A stretch of DNA of 64,000 bases, from the NCBI GenBank assembly GCA_963383645.1, contig OY726569.1:25987054-26051053 (forward strand), read 5' to 3'. Below, piece by piece: positions 52,415 through 64,000 of the stretch (positions within the stretch are counted from its first letter, which is position 1; each line of letters opens with the position of its first letter). A model generated the notes under the pieces. It was not told where the DNA came from. It saw only the letters and a list, made by a program, of their open reading frames with translations, and searched no databases. This stretch comes from Muscardinus avellanarius (lineage: Eukaryota; Chordata; Mammalia; Rodentia; Gliridae). The position numbers and the translations under genes were made by a program.

Positions 52415-54084
52415 GCTGGGTGTGGTGGCACACATTTGTAATTCCAGCATTTGGGAGGCCGAGACTGGAGGATCATGGTTCGCGGACAGCCTCAGATACT
52501 TAGTGAGCCCCTCTGTAACTCGATGAAACCCTGATTCAAAATAAAGAATAAAGCCGGGCATGGTGGCGCACGCTTGTAAATCCCCGCTCTTGGGAGGCTG
52601 AGACAGGAGGATCACACGGGTTCGAAGGCAGCCTCAGCTACTTAGTGAGACTTTCAGCAACTGAGACCCTGTTTCAAAAAAAAAAAAAAAAGGCCTGGGA
52701 GTATAGCCAGGAGGTAGAAAGCCTCTGGGTTCCACCCCCAGTACCACCAAAAAATAAAAAATAAAGAATAAAAAATTAGGCAGCGGGGTGTAGCTCAGAT
52801 GTCAAATGCCCCTGGGCTCCATCCCGAGACCCGCAAAAAAATAAAAATAAAAAAAAATTAAGATTTATAACCTTACAATGTGCAAAAGAGTATCTTTTAA
52901 AGAAGCAAAGCTAGGCCGGGCATGGTGACGCACTCTTGTAATCCCTGTGCTTGGGAGGCAGAGACAGGAGGATCGAGCTGGCTTAGGAGACCCTGTTCCC
53001 AAATAAAAAATGTAAAAAAAAAAAAAAAAAAAAAAATAGGTCTGGAGTGTAGCCCAAAGGTAGAAGGGCTTCCAGGAACCCAAGCTGGGTGTGCTGGTTG
53101 TAATCCCAGCATTTGTGAGGGTGTTAACAGGAGGATCCTGGTTCATGGCCAGCCTTAGCTACTTAGTGAGGCCCTTTGCAATTCAGTGAGACCCTGTTTC
53201 AAAATAAAGATTAAAAAATCAGGCTGGGCTGGGCGTGGTGGCGCACGCTTGTAATCCCAGCATTTATTTGGGAGACTGAGACCAGAGGATCGCGGTTCGT
53301 GGACAGCCTCAGCTACTTAGGCCCTCTGCAACTCAGTGAGACCCGGTTTCAAAATAAAGAATAAAAACTAGGGCAGGGCTGTAGCTCGGAGGTCGAATGC
53401 CCCTGGGTTCCATCCCCACACCCGCAAAAAAAAATAATAATAATAATAATCAGGCTGGGGTGTAGGCTCGAAGGTAGCATGTCTCTGGGTTCCATCCCCA
53501 GTACTGCAAAATATAAACTTCCTAGAATTTTACTAGGAATTGAACTCAAGAGGGTTTTCTACCACTATGTTACATCCTCACCTCACCTTTAAATTCAAAC
53601 TCCTTTGGCTGAGAAAGACTGAATATCCAAAGCCAGCCTCAACAACTTAATGAGGCTATCTCCAACTTAGTGAGACCTTATTTCAAAAGAAATAAAGCTG
53701 GGAGTGTAGCTTGGAGAATGCCCGGGGGTTCTATCAGTAAAACAAACACACAGTATAGTTCAGTGGAACATGCCTGTAATCCTACTACTTGGGACGAATA
53801 GCAGGTTCAATGCCAGTCTCAGCATGTATCAGGACCTGGTTTTAAAACAAAAAATAGAAAGGGCCGGGAAAGACTGGAGCTAGAATGCTTCTAGCACTCA
53901 ATCCATACTAAAAAAAAAAATAATAATAATATATATAGTCAGGTATGTTCACACATACCTGTAAATCCCTGTAATTGGGAGAATGACAAGATTGTAGGTT
54001 TCAGCATTCGGGAGGCTGAGACCGGAGGATTGCGGTTCACGGATAGCTCAGTCGAATAGCCTTGGGTTCCATCCCAAGACCAGC

Positions 54085-54116
<32 letters not shown>

Positions 54117-54190
54117 AAAATAAAAATAAAATAAAAAATAGGGCTAAGAGGTATAATGCTCCTGGGTTCAATCCCTAGTACCACAAAAAC
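52415..54190. mobile_element. SINE cluster, plus strand dominated
   Basis: Type A left arm 52415-52552 interrupted by type B 52553-52755, the type A right arm resuming at 52760-52845; type C 52915-53080; plus 53082-53220; type A 53222-53430; right arm 53450-53510; minus remnant 53520-53585; plus remnants 53610-53740, 53750-53910 and 53990-54090; right arm 54125-54190. Confidence 0.8.
54089..54114. repeat. (AT)n tract
   Basis: AT dinucleotides in a degraded SINE tail; similar tracts at 4030-4050 and 49206-49228. Confidence 0.85.
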
Positions 54191-55035
54191 AAAAATGCTT
54201 TAACATAGAATTTCTAAATACTTTCATACATTGTCAGGTCAGCATCCCCCAGAAAACCCCAACATTTTTAGTATTAGGTTTGTGCTCAAAGTTTCAAGAT
54301 TTGGAATACTTCAGATTTTGAGGAATGCTCAACCTGTATTTCCTTAAAGCAGCAAGCAATCCTACTTTTTTCCTTCTAAAGAAAAAATTTCGTGGGTGTT
54401 ATGCAAATAACTAGTACTTTCCTACTGCCTGAATTCATATTCAACCAAGGGTCTTCAGAGTCTATTTACTCATTATAATAGAAAACTCATTTAAGAAACC
54501 AGATGGTTGCCTACTTTAACTTACTGTCCTACTTCACTTAGTCTTTATGACTAACATTTCCCAGAGAACAGCCAGAAATGACTTTCCCTAAAATCTTTCA
54601 TGTTTCTCTTGCGCCTAAGACAATCTATATCTCAAGTGACCACATAAGGTCAAGTATGAAAATTTGATCCCTGATGCTTATTCTATACATTTTTGTCAGC
54701 TATTTTTCAGGAGCATTTGTTCTATGGCAAGATCATTTTCTCTCAATACCTGTCCCATGCTTTGACATACTCCAGTTCTTCAACTTAATCTTCTTTATCA
54801 TCCTGAACTTCAATGGCAGCACACATACACACAACTCTAGATTTACTTCTCCATTATAGTTGTTCTTTGGCCTTCATGTACCCAAGCTGAAATGTGCTAT
54901 TTGCATTTCAAGCAGGCAAGGGGACAATATCATTGATGTATACGAAAGCCTATGATCTTCAAAATAAGCACTTCATGAATAAGTATTTCTTCCTCAATAT
55001 CCCAGCACCTCAAGTATCAGCGACTTTAATATTTT
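54191..55035. other. SINE-free stretch
   Basis: About 850 bases of AT-rich sequence without SINE. Includes the possible Tigger fragment (54240-54350). No exon recognised. Confidence 0.45.
54240..54350 (-). mobile_element. Possible Tigger-type fragment
   Basis: On the minus strand, TACAGGTTGAGCATTCCTCA followed by AAATCTGAAGTATTCC and CTTGAAACTTTGAGC resembles a terminal part of a pogo/Tigger MITE (CAGGTTGAGCATCCCTAATC type). Diverged. Confidence 0.45.
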
Positions 55036-55039
55036 CCTA

Positions 55040-56460
55040 CTTCTGCGACTGTGGCACTTGTAATTGAATCCAGGGGTATTTACCTCCAATTCTCACCCCC
55101 CGCCAACAGGTCTCACCAGGCAGATGGCTCAGTGCTTGAGAAGGCTGTCCTTGATCCCACTACCTTAACCTCCAAGTACTGAGATTTCAGGCATAAGCCA
55201 CTACTACCAGTTAAAAACCTGTCCCTGGAATCAAAACCAAGGGCAGTCAACCACTGAGCCACACATCCAGTCTTGTTTATTCGGTACTGGGGACTGTCTG
55301 TACCCAGAGACATTTGACCTAAAAGACCTACACTCCCACCCCTATTTTATGTTCATTTTCAAAGTCTCCCTAAAATTGCTGAAGCTGATACCTCAAAACA
55401 CACCTGGGTTTTCCCACTTTTTTTGTGGTGCTGGTAATTTAATCCAGAGGCATTCATTCTACCTCCAAGCTACACCCCTAGCCCAATTTTATTTTGAAGC
55501 AAAGACTTGCTATTTTACTAAGTCTAACTTGCTGAGGCTGGTTTTGAGCCTATGATCCTCCTGTCTCAGCCTCCCAAGTACAGAATTTAAAAGCATGCAA
55601 CAGTAGGCCTCCCTCTTCCCATCCTTTGAATCTTACATTTCTCTTGTGTTTTCATTTTCGAATGCAGTCCCAGTTTAGCAGATAGAAACTGGACCATATT
55701 AAACCTTAATCTTCATTAGATCTACAAACAAATCCTCTATTTCAGCTAATAAGGTAATCTCTTTTCTTATTCTTACTTATTTTTTTGCGGTTGTTGGGAT
55801 GGAACCCAGGGGCATTCTACCTCTGAGTTACACGCCCTGCACTATTTTTTATTTTGAAAGGGTCTCACTAAGTTGCAGAGTGCCTCACTATGTAGCTGAG
55901 GCTGTCCTTGAATTGCATTCCTCCAGTCTCAGCCTCCGGAGTGTTGGGATTAAAAAGCATGCGCCACCACACCGGCTTTATACTTTATTTTGAAGCAGGG
56001 CCTAAGTTGCTGAAGCTGGCCTCCAATCTGTGTGATCCTCCTGTCTCTGCTTCTGAAGTACTGGAATTACAAGCGTGCGCTACCATGCAAAACTTTTTAA
56101 AAACTTTCTTCTGGAGCCAGGCGTGGTGGCGCACGCTTGTAATCCTTGCGCTTGGGAGGCTGAGACAGGAGGATCACACAGGTTCGAAGCCAGCCTCAGC
56201 TAAAGCCTCTGGGTTCCACCCCTAGTACCACCAAAAACAAACAAAAAACTAGGCAGGGGGTGTAGCTCGGAGGGCAAATGCCCTTGGGTTCCATCCCCAG
56301 ACCCTCAAAAAAAACTTTCTTCTGGTAATGAAAATGAATTCCAGGGTATTTAAACTCTGTGCCATAATTCAGCCCTTTTATTTTGAACCAGGAAGGACCT
56401 GATCCTCTGAGCCTTGTAATACTAGGATTACAGACCTGGGCATACCTAGCTAATGTTTTC
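55040..56460. mobile_element. SINE cluster, minus then mixed
   Basis: Minus pieces 55040-55200, 55205-55340, 55400-55600, 55778-55978, 55980-56095; plus type B 56117-56235 and right arm 56250-56310; minus remnant 56320-56460. Confidence 0.8.
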
Positions 56461-56584
56461 ATCTTCTACCTCCAGTCTCAGTTTCTATGAAGTTATTTGA
56501 TATAAGCGTTAAAAAAAAAACAACAGGTGTCACTTCCTAGTTTAAGACTCCTTTAGTAGTTCACTACTGAATATTTAAACTCCA

Positions 56585-58330
56585 CTGTGGGCATGGTGGC
56601 ACTCACTTATAATCCTAGTACTTGGGAGAGTTAGAGAGAAGATATCATGGTCACAGCCAACATCTGCAACGTAGTGTCACCCTGCTTCAAAATGAAATAG
56701 GGCAGCCGGGCGTGGTGGTGCACGCTTGTAATCCCCGCGCTTGGGAGGCTGAGACAGTAGGATCGCATTGGTTCGAAGCCCGCCTCAGCTACTTAGTGAG
56801 GCTTTAAGCAACTAGTGAGACCCTGTTTCCAAATAAAATATAAAAAAGGTCTGGGAGTATAGCCCGGAGGTAGAAAGCCTCTGGGTACCACCCCCAGTAC
56901 CACCAAAAAAGGGAAAAAATAAAATAGGGCTGGAGGTATAGCTCAGATGTAGAATCCCCATGGGTTTATTTATCCCCAGGACTACAAATAGAAACTCCTG
57001 GAATAGTACTGAAATTTTTCTGTGTCTGTATGTGTCCGTAACCTAAGATTCATTTCATTTCACTACTTTTAAGTGGTATTGGGATTGAATCCAGGAGCAA
57101 TGAGCAATCCATGTCTAAACTACACAGCAAGCTGTATTTTTCTTTTTGTGGGTCTGGGAATGGAAGAACCCAGAGGCATTCAACCTCCAAGCTACACCCT
57201 CTGCCTCTTTTATAGCTCAGAGGTCGAATGCCTATGGGTTCCATCCCCAGACCCGCAAAAAAAAAAAAAAAAAATTAAGTTAAAAAAATTAAAAATAGAA
57301 GAATTTAAAAATCATTCTTAAGGCAGGGATGGTGGCGCATGCCTGTAATCCCAACATTTGGGAGTCTCAAGAGAATCATGGTTCACAGACAGCCTCAGCT
57401 ACTTAGTGAGGCCCTTTGCAACTCAGAGACCCTGTTTCAAAATAAAGAATTAAAATATAAGCCTGGGTGCCGGGTGTAGTGTTGCACGCTTGTTATCCCT
57501 GCACTTTGGGAGGATCACACAGGTTTTGAACTACTTAGTGAGGCTCTCCGCAACTTAGTGAGACCCCGTTTCCAAATAAAATATAAAATAGGGCTGGGAG
57601 TATATCCCAGAGATAGAAAAGCCCCTGGGTCCAACCCCAGTACCACAAAAAAATTAAATAAAAGGTCTGGGGTAAAATGCCTCTGGGTTCCACCCCCAAT
57701 ACTGAAAGAAATATAAAGTAAACTAGGGCTTATGCTGTGCAACTTTCAGGGAGGGGGAATGAACATAAATCAAGATTTAAAAAGGTAGAGCCAAACTACC
57801 AGGCCAAGGCCAATAATCTCAGCACTTGTGAGGCTGAGACCAAAGAATCAAATTCCAGCTAACCTAGAAAGATATTTTTTAGCCAAACGTGATGGCTCCT
57901 TTTTGTAATCCTGGCATTTGGGAGGCTGAGACAGGATAGTTGATTGCTGACAGCCTCAACTACTTAATGAGGCCCTTTACAACCCAGTGAAACCTGTATC
58001 AAAAATATACGGCTGGTGGTATAGCTAAGTAGAATGCCCCTGGGTTCAATTCCCAGTCCCAAAAAATAAATAAAAAAGCTAAGCCAGAGTGGTGGCATGC
58101 TTGTAATCTCAGTATTTGGGATACTGACACAGGACTACTGGTTCATGAACAGCCTCGGCTACTAATACCCTCTTTCAAAATAAAAAATAAAAATGGGGCT
58201 GGGAGTTACTAAGACCCTCTTTCAAACTAAAGAATAAAAATGGGACTGGGGGTGTGGCTCAGAGGGAGAATGCCCCTGGGGTCCATCCTAGTAACATACA
58301 CAGTAATGCTAGCTCAGCCATAGAATGCCA
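56585..58330. mobile_element. SINE cluster, plus strand dominated
   Basis: Plus 56585-56700, type B 56703-56915, right arm 56930-56990; minus remnants 57070-57130 and 57137-57205; plus right arm 57210-57280; plus 57320-57455, type B 57467-57650, right arm 57657-57705; plus remnants 57795-57860, 57880-58065 and 58080-58290. Confidence 0.8.
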
Positions 58331-58449
58331 CTGGCTCGGATCTCTAGTACTCCATACCCATCCTCCAGATGGTAATCTGTTATAACAACTAAATTAAATT
58401 ATTCCATTGTAGTTAGTAAAATACTACAAAGTTGCTATAATTCTTACAG

Positions 58450-59200
58450 GAGATGGTTTACTGGAGATTGAACAGAATGGCATTCTACCAAGCTATACTC
58501 CCAGCTCTTTTTTTTGTTTTCAAACACTCATCTCAGCCTCCCAAGTACTGGGATATTGACATGTATGCCTCCAACACAGCCCTTTTTATTTTGAGACGTC
58601 TCAATCTGTCCACAAGCCTCAAACTCAGGGTTCCTCCTGCCTACTTTTCCAATACCTGTGATTTACAGGCACACACCACTGTATTACAGGGTACTAAGAT
58701 TCTGTTTATTCACACCCTCACTAACCTCCACATTATTCTTGTAAATACTCAGGATTCATCCCTTCATATACTTCTATCAGAAACACTCGATTCTCCAACA
58801 GCTAGTTGAACTTCAACAGGACAAAGGATCAACCTAGATTCTTTGATCTAGATGTAGAAATTTAAAATATCTTCCAAAATTCTAGGTTAAAGTATCCTTA
58901 CCCTTCTTCTCTCAAATTCTTAAATGCCTGTGACCGAGATAGCATTTTAGTATTACAACATATCTCTTATGGTTTTATTCATAGTAAAATTTTTTGTGTG
59001 CAGTAATGGGGATGGAACCCGGGGGCTTTCTACCTCAGAGCTATACTCCCAGACCTACTTTTTATATTTTACTTGCAAACAGGGTCTCACTAAGTTGCTG
59101 AGAGTTCACTAAGTAGCTGAGGCCGGCTTTGAACCTGTGCAATCCTTCTGTCTCAGCCTCCCAAGTACTGGGATTACAAGCATGAGCCACCATGCCCGGC
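58450..59200 (-). mobile_element. Two minus-strand SINEs
   Basis: Degraded copy 58450-58690 and clean type B copy 58998-59200. The second marks the lower edge of the SINE-free island. Confidence 0.8.
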
Positions 59201-59799
59201 TCTATTCATGGTAAATTTAAATTAAACAGTCCAAAAATACTGTCACAAAGCAAAAGATTAAATGCCAGAACATTATCATTAGTTTGCAATAATTTAAAAG
59301 GACCACCTGATATAATTGTCTTGTGTCACAATCACTAAAGCAAGGCTTCATTCTAAAATATAGGAAAAATGTTAGCTGGTCTTTCTACTTATCTGTTAAT
59401 TGGCCTGTTAATTAGCAGCTAATTATTATTTCATTGGTTTACCAGTAACTAATGCTTGCCTCTCAGAAAATATCTTGAGATGAATTAAAAAGACTTAAAT
59501 GCAAACACATTCTTGAAAACTATGACCTAACCCACATCGACTAGTCTATTTCCTAGTCTTTGCAATGAAACCAAGTGGACCTCACACCTCTTACCATCAC
59601 CCAGGAAGGGTGTGCATCTGTTCCGAAGGCCCCCCTGGCTCCAGGTCATCCTGGCTGATGCTGCTCCAGGCTGGGCATCCATGTTGCTGCAGCTTGTGGT
59701 TTGTGAGGGGTAGTGGACAGGAAAAGCAGGATGGGATTTCAAGGGTAACAGGAAGAAGATGGCTATCTGGGAAAATGCCATCACCATTATAGGTGTTAA

Positions 59800-60812
59800 G
59801 TAGTACCACACACATTTTATTGCAGCACAGTTTAAAAATTTAACAAATTAAAGATTAAAAATAAAAAACAAAAATAAAAAAAATTAAAAATACAGACGTC
59901 CAGAGATGCTCTAAAACAGTTAAGTTAAAGATCAGGAAAAATAAGGTCACAGACTTAATAGCCAGTAAAATTATTTCCAGTGTAGGGAAGGGGTGGGGGC
60001 AAGGATAGGGTTGGGAGAGAAAAGGTTCATGTGCTCAATCCACTTAAAAATGCTAATGCCTTTACTTTCTCTCCCAAGATGCAAAACTTCAAAGTCAATC
60101 AGGAGGCCAAAGAAATTCTTACAAACATTCAGAAAAACTCGACTTAAATCCGGTTAAAAATAATCAGTGTCATTATCATCATCATCATCATCACCATCAT
60201 AAATATAATTAATAGTAACTAGTAACAACAATAAAAAGGAAATCAGCGGAAAGTCAGGAAAAATGTAAAAAAAAAATTGGAATAACTTACTGTAGCTGAA
60301 GATCAAAAAAATCTCACTGTAAAAAAACAAAAATAAAAATAGCCCAGATTAGAAAAACGGGAGGTGCAAAAATGTCAATTCAGTAAAGTTCATTTCTTTT
60401 CTCTTTCCAAAAGCAGTTTCCACAAAAACCGCCAAGGGTAATGTTCTCAGTAGCAGACAAGCAAAGCCCTTTCCACATTATCAGTCAATCTTAAAAATAC
60501 ACGAGGAAATAGAGAGGTCAGTTTATGAGAGGCTAAAAGGCTCCTCCTCCTCTAACCCAACTGCTGCAGAAAAAATAGAAATAGAAATTTAAAAATTACA
60601 TCTTAAATCCAGGTACCGTTTTTGGAAACAATTAAAAAAAAACACCTGTAAATTTGCTGTAGTGCACACCAAGTTGCATCCTTATGTATAAAATATCTTT
60701 ATAAAATCAGTTTTGGAATGGGAATGTGTGTGTTCTGGAAGGGTGGGGGAGGGAAGTTAAAAAAAATCAAAGCTGAGCTCCAGTGAGTAGGAATGGGGTT
60801 CGCCTTGCTGCC
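59800..60812 (-). other. Terminal-exon-like block, unidentified transcript
   Basis: On the minus strand a strong acceptor (TCCCTTCTCCTTTTCACAG, AG at 60814-60813) opens about 1 kb of U-rich sequence ending at AATAAA (59821-59816) followed by ATGTGTGTGG, a GT-rich element. Further acceptor-like tracts occur near 60565 (TTTTTTCTGCAG) and 60320 (TTTTTTTACAG). The frame after the acceptor is short (QQGEPHSYSLELSFDFF then stop). It could be a last exon of another minus-strand transcript or an alternative HNRNPC 5' or terminal exon. Confidence 0.35.
60176..60200. repeat. (ATC)n tract
   Basis: Seven or so ATC/ATG-type triplets inside the terminal-exon-like block on the minus strand. Confidence 0.85.
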
Positions 60813-61737
60813 CTGTGAAAAGGAGAAGGGACAGATTGAGTCAGAGTTCCTCAGAAATGTTGTGCCCTAAACCCCCAAGACAGAAATATCTGTCTACATC
60901 TAACACATTTCGGTAAAGCATAACATTTCACTGGGATGAGGAAAGTATAAGAATCATCACTTTCCAGTGACTGTCTTTCAAAATCTTCAATATCAATAGG
61001 TGGCTGAAGTTAACTATATATTTGGATTCCCCTTAGAGGGCTTCGAAATGTATACATTTGAACATTCATCTTTGAAACTCTGCGTTTTGGGCAAGAAAAT
61101 ACAGAACTAGGCCAACAAATAGAGATGAAGAAGTGAGCAAATGTCAAATACTGAGGTTATAAACATAAGGAGATTCAAGGGTTTTAAAGTCCATGTGCTT
61201 CTATGAGGAATAGGGACTGAAGGTGAATGATCTACCATGAGATGAGTCATCTATTCTCAAAACCAATGAGTGATCACAAGACCTGGTACTACAGTTGGGG
61301 GAAGATGTTTTAAATAAGGAGCCCTTTTTGTCCACTCACTGACAGAACAAAAAATGAAACAGATGGAGCAAAAATAAATAAAAACATTATGGCTACTGAA
61401 TATTTAACATCACAAAACATGTAAAACATAATTATGGCCCTTATACAATGTTTCTGTGGTTAACTTATCCATTCATATACTAAGGTTAAGTGAAAGGTAT
61501 GTATTAGAATGTGACATAAAATACATAACACAAACTGGTAGTTTCATCAGATAAAACAAGAACTGTAACTCATATATGAATAAGCATATATTGGTTGCAT
61601 TCACATTTTAATATTCAGCCATAAAATTTCTTTTCCTTATATTTCAGTACATACACTAAAGCTTTAAACTAGTCTTTCACAAAGGAAATACAAGACTAGA
61701 TCATCAAAACAGGCAATAAGGTTTTTAACTGTAATTT

Positions 61738-62050
61738 GTGGTTTTTTTGTGTGTTACTGGGGATGGAACCCAGAGGCCTTTTACCTCCGGGCTACAATCC
61801 CAGACCAATTTTTTTTTTATTTGGAAACAGTCTCAAGCCTGCTGAGTCTGGCTTTGAACCTACTGGATCCTCCTGTCTCAGCCTCCCAAGCGCCAGTATT
61901 ACAAGCTTGCACCACCACGGCCGGCTTGGGAGGCTGAAACATAAGGATTGAAGGTTCTTGGCAGCCTCAGCTACTTAGGGAAACCCTGTTTCAAAATAAA
62001 ATTATACTGAGATTATAGCCCCTGGGTACCATCCCCAGAAGCACAAAAAA
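61738..62050. mobile_element. SINE pair, head to head
   Basis: Minus type B/C-like copy 61738-61925 joined to a plus-strand copy lacking its first bases 61925-62050. Confidence 0.8.
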
Positions 62051-62379
62051 AAGGGAAAATGGCCCTCTCAAATTGAAATATACCAACGGCATGAGCACCA
62101 CCTGCTGCTAATTAAGAAATGCAAATTATAAAGCCCATATGACTCTAGTGAGGAGGCCAACAATTTAGTCCTCTAACCAACTGTCAACTCAAGTTTGAGA
62201 ATCTGACCCCTAAAAATAAGAATTCCTTAAAGTGCTTCATCTTTCCAGTGTTATTAAAATAAAAACCAGTTTGAACACTAAGGCTTCTGTTTTCCTGATA
62301 TAATACAAATATATCCAAAAACAACATAACCTCTAACAATTAATAGAGCAAGAGAAGTAAAAAACCCTGACAAGGAGGC

Positions 62380-63010
62380 CAGGTGTGGTGCTTCTAATCC
62401 CAGCATAGTCAAGTCAGGTTTGGTGTCCCAGTAAACCCAGTATTTGGTAGGCTATCAGGTTCATGGGACAGGAGGATCTCAGGTTTATGGCCAACCTCAA
62501 CTATTTCATGAGGCCCTCTGCAACTAAGACCCTGCTTCAAAATAAAGAATGAAAAAATAGGGCTGGGAGTGTAGCTCAGAGGTAGAATGCACCTGGGTTC
62601 AGCCCCCAGCACAGAAAAAACAAACAAAAAACAAACAAAAAAAAAACACAGTAGACTGATGTGGGGTGCCCACTTGTATTCCAACATTCAGGAGGCTGAG
62701 ACAGAAGGATCAGCAGCCAGCCTCAGCTACTCAGTGAGGTCCTATGCAACTCAGTGCGACTGTTTCAATTTTTTTAAAAAATATGGTTGGGGATGTAACA
62801 GGTACAATGCCCCTGGGCTCCAACCTCAGCACTCAAAAAAAAATAGTCAGGTGGGGTGCGGCCTATAATCCTAGTACTCAGGAAGCTGAGACAGGAAGAT
62901 TGCAGGTTGGCCCTCTAAAACTTAGTGATACCATTTTGAAATAACAAACAGGGTTTGTGTGTTGTAGCAGAGGGATGACTCTTGGGTTCAATCCCCAGTA
63001 CCTCAAAAAA
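62380..63010 (+). mobile_element. Three plus-strand SINEs
   Basis: Copies 62380-62620 (with an internal duplication of the CAGCAT/CAGTAT area), 62655-62840 and 62848-63010. Confidence 0.78.
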
Positions 63011-63129
63011 AAATTTAAAATAGGTACTCTAAGCCCCTTTAGAACCATAAAAATTACAAAAGTCCAACAGATCAAGTGATTTGTCTGCCAGGATATAAAC
63101 AAATCAACAATGAGATTAAAAATCTTTTT

Positions 63130-63555
63130 TGCCGGGCGTGGTGGCACACGCTTGTAATCCCCGCACTTGGGAGGCTGAAACAGGAGGATCGCACAGGTTC
63201 AAAGCCAGCCTCAGCTACTTAGAGAGGCTTTCAGCAACGTAGTGAGACCCTGTTTCCAAATAAAATATAAAACAAGTCTAGGAGTATATCCCGGAGGTAG
63301 AAAGCCTCTGGGTTCCACCCCCCAAAAAATTAAAAAATATATATTTTTGGGGGGGTACTGGGGATGGAACCCAGGGACATTCTACCTCTAAGCTATACAT
63401 ACCCCCAGCCATATCTTTCATTCTTTATTTTGAAACAGGGTTTCACTAAGTTGCAGAGGACCTCCTTAAGTAGCTGAGGCTGTCAGAGAACCATGATCCT
63501 CCTGTGTCAGCCTCCCAAATGCTGGGATTACAAACCTTCACCACCATACCTGGTG
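63130..63555. mobile_element. Type B plus SINE and minus SINE, tail to tail
   Basis: Type B copy 63130-63325 starting GCCGGGCGTGGTGGCACACG and minus copy 63350-63555; their A and T tails meet at 63326-63355. Confidence 0.88.
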
Positions 63556-63890
63556 TGGGATTAAATTCTTGATCTCCTAAATCCTAAACGGAGATTCTGT
63601 TACATTCCCCCTCATAAACACCATTTGATGTAATTAAAGGTAAGCAACTAGCTATGTTGGAATTTCTTGCCTATCTCTGTGACTCCATCTCAAACAAGGT
63701 CCCATGTTACTTCAAACCCTCTGGCGAGTTACATAAGGTATGTTTAAATTATCTACAGAAAGAATAGCAAATACTACCATATATTTCCAACAATAAAAAG
63801 CATGACAAAAAGGCCCAGTTCCAATGATGTGCAACTTAGTCATCCTTCCTAAACCCTTTCCTCTACTGCCAAAATAAAAATATTTCCTTG
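63556..63890. other. Single-copy stretch
   Basis: Nothing recognised apart from ordinary AT-rich sequence. Confidence 0.4.
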
Positions 63891-63892
63891 TT

Positions 63893-64000
63893 AAGAACCT
63901 CTGGGTTCCATCCCCAGACCCATACAAAAAAAATTTTAAATAGGGCTGGAGGTATAGTTCAGAGGTAGACTGCCCCTGGGTTCCATCCCTAGCATGGAAA
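63893..64000 (+). mobile_element. Two SINE right arms at window end
   Basis: CCTCTGGGTTCCATCCCCAG at 63898-63925 and GGGCTGGAGGTATAGTTCAG to CCATCCCTAGCATGG at 63941-63996. Free right arms, the second cut by the window edge. Confidence 0.75.

Larger units (their letters stand above)
59201..61735. other. 2.5-kb SINE-free island
   Basis: No dimeric SINE is seen in this stretch, against an average spacing of a few hundred bases elsewhere. Similar gaps in this window coincide with HNRNPC exons and 3' UTR. A long A/T-rich minus-strand 3'-UTR-like block (59800-60812) lies inside. Beyond 61 kb the sequence is AT-rich with nothing recognised. Confidence 0.6.

Noticed and set aside
59527..59811. Overlapping frames on both strands in the SINE-free island
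   Set aside because: Three competing frames of similar length and no recognised protein; only the donor-like GTAAGA is noted.

Overview
The window is nuclear DNA of a placental mammal, almost certainly a rodent. It is saturated with one family of dimeric SINE. The left arm is 7SL-derived and B1-like (it begins GCCGGGCGTGGTGGCGCACG and has a B box like GGTTCGAAGCC). The right arm is tRNA/ID-like (GTGTAGCTCAGAGGTAGAATG ... CCATCCCCAG). 7SL/ID dimers of this kind (B1-dID, MEN and relatives) are known from squirrel-related rodents, dormice and a few other groups. I favour a sciuromorph-type rodent (squirrel, mountain beaver or dormouse lineage) but cannot name the species. Roughly 150-200 full or partial copies are present, often head to tail or nested.

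The only protein-coding gene I can support is HNRNPC, on the minus strand. Seven coding exons run from the ATG at 44509 down to the stop at 26261, followed by a short 3' UTR with a poly(A) signal at 26001-26006. All reading phases join correctly. Both alternative donors that make the C1 and C2 isoforms are present, 39 nt apart. Intron 4 (about 12 kb) and intron 1 (beyond 44.55 kb) are packed with SINEs. No CpG-island promoter or 5' UTR exon is visible, so exon 1 is unrecognised or lies beyond 64 kb.

Region by region: 1-3.6 kb is SINEs plus a possible LTR. At 3.6-8 kb lies an unusual GC-rich composite: a dimeric 50/100-bp minisatellite, two 125-bp GC-rich monomers, a 5'-UTR-like module present twice in opposite orientations, a fragment resembling the 5' end of CACNA2D3, a possible LTR, and L1 3' sequence. 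At 9.2-15.3 kb a single plus-strand L1 ORF2 can be followed in order through many SINE insertions. At 16-25 kb there are SINEs and unassigned single-copy sequence. HNRNPC occupies 26-44.5 kb and its presumed intron 1 or upstream region follows to the end. A SINE-free island at about 59.2-61.7 kb carries minus-strand terminal-exon-like signals.

The best candidates for something undescribed are the composite VNTR element at 4.2-5.9 kb, the captured CACNA2D3-like segment, two independent perfect or near-perfect tandem triplications of the SINE 5' head (39.8 kb and 41.9 kb), and the reciprocal nesting of SINE subfamilies.
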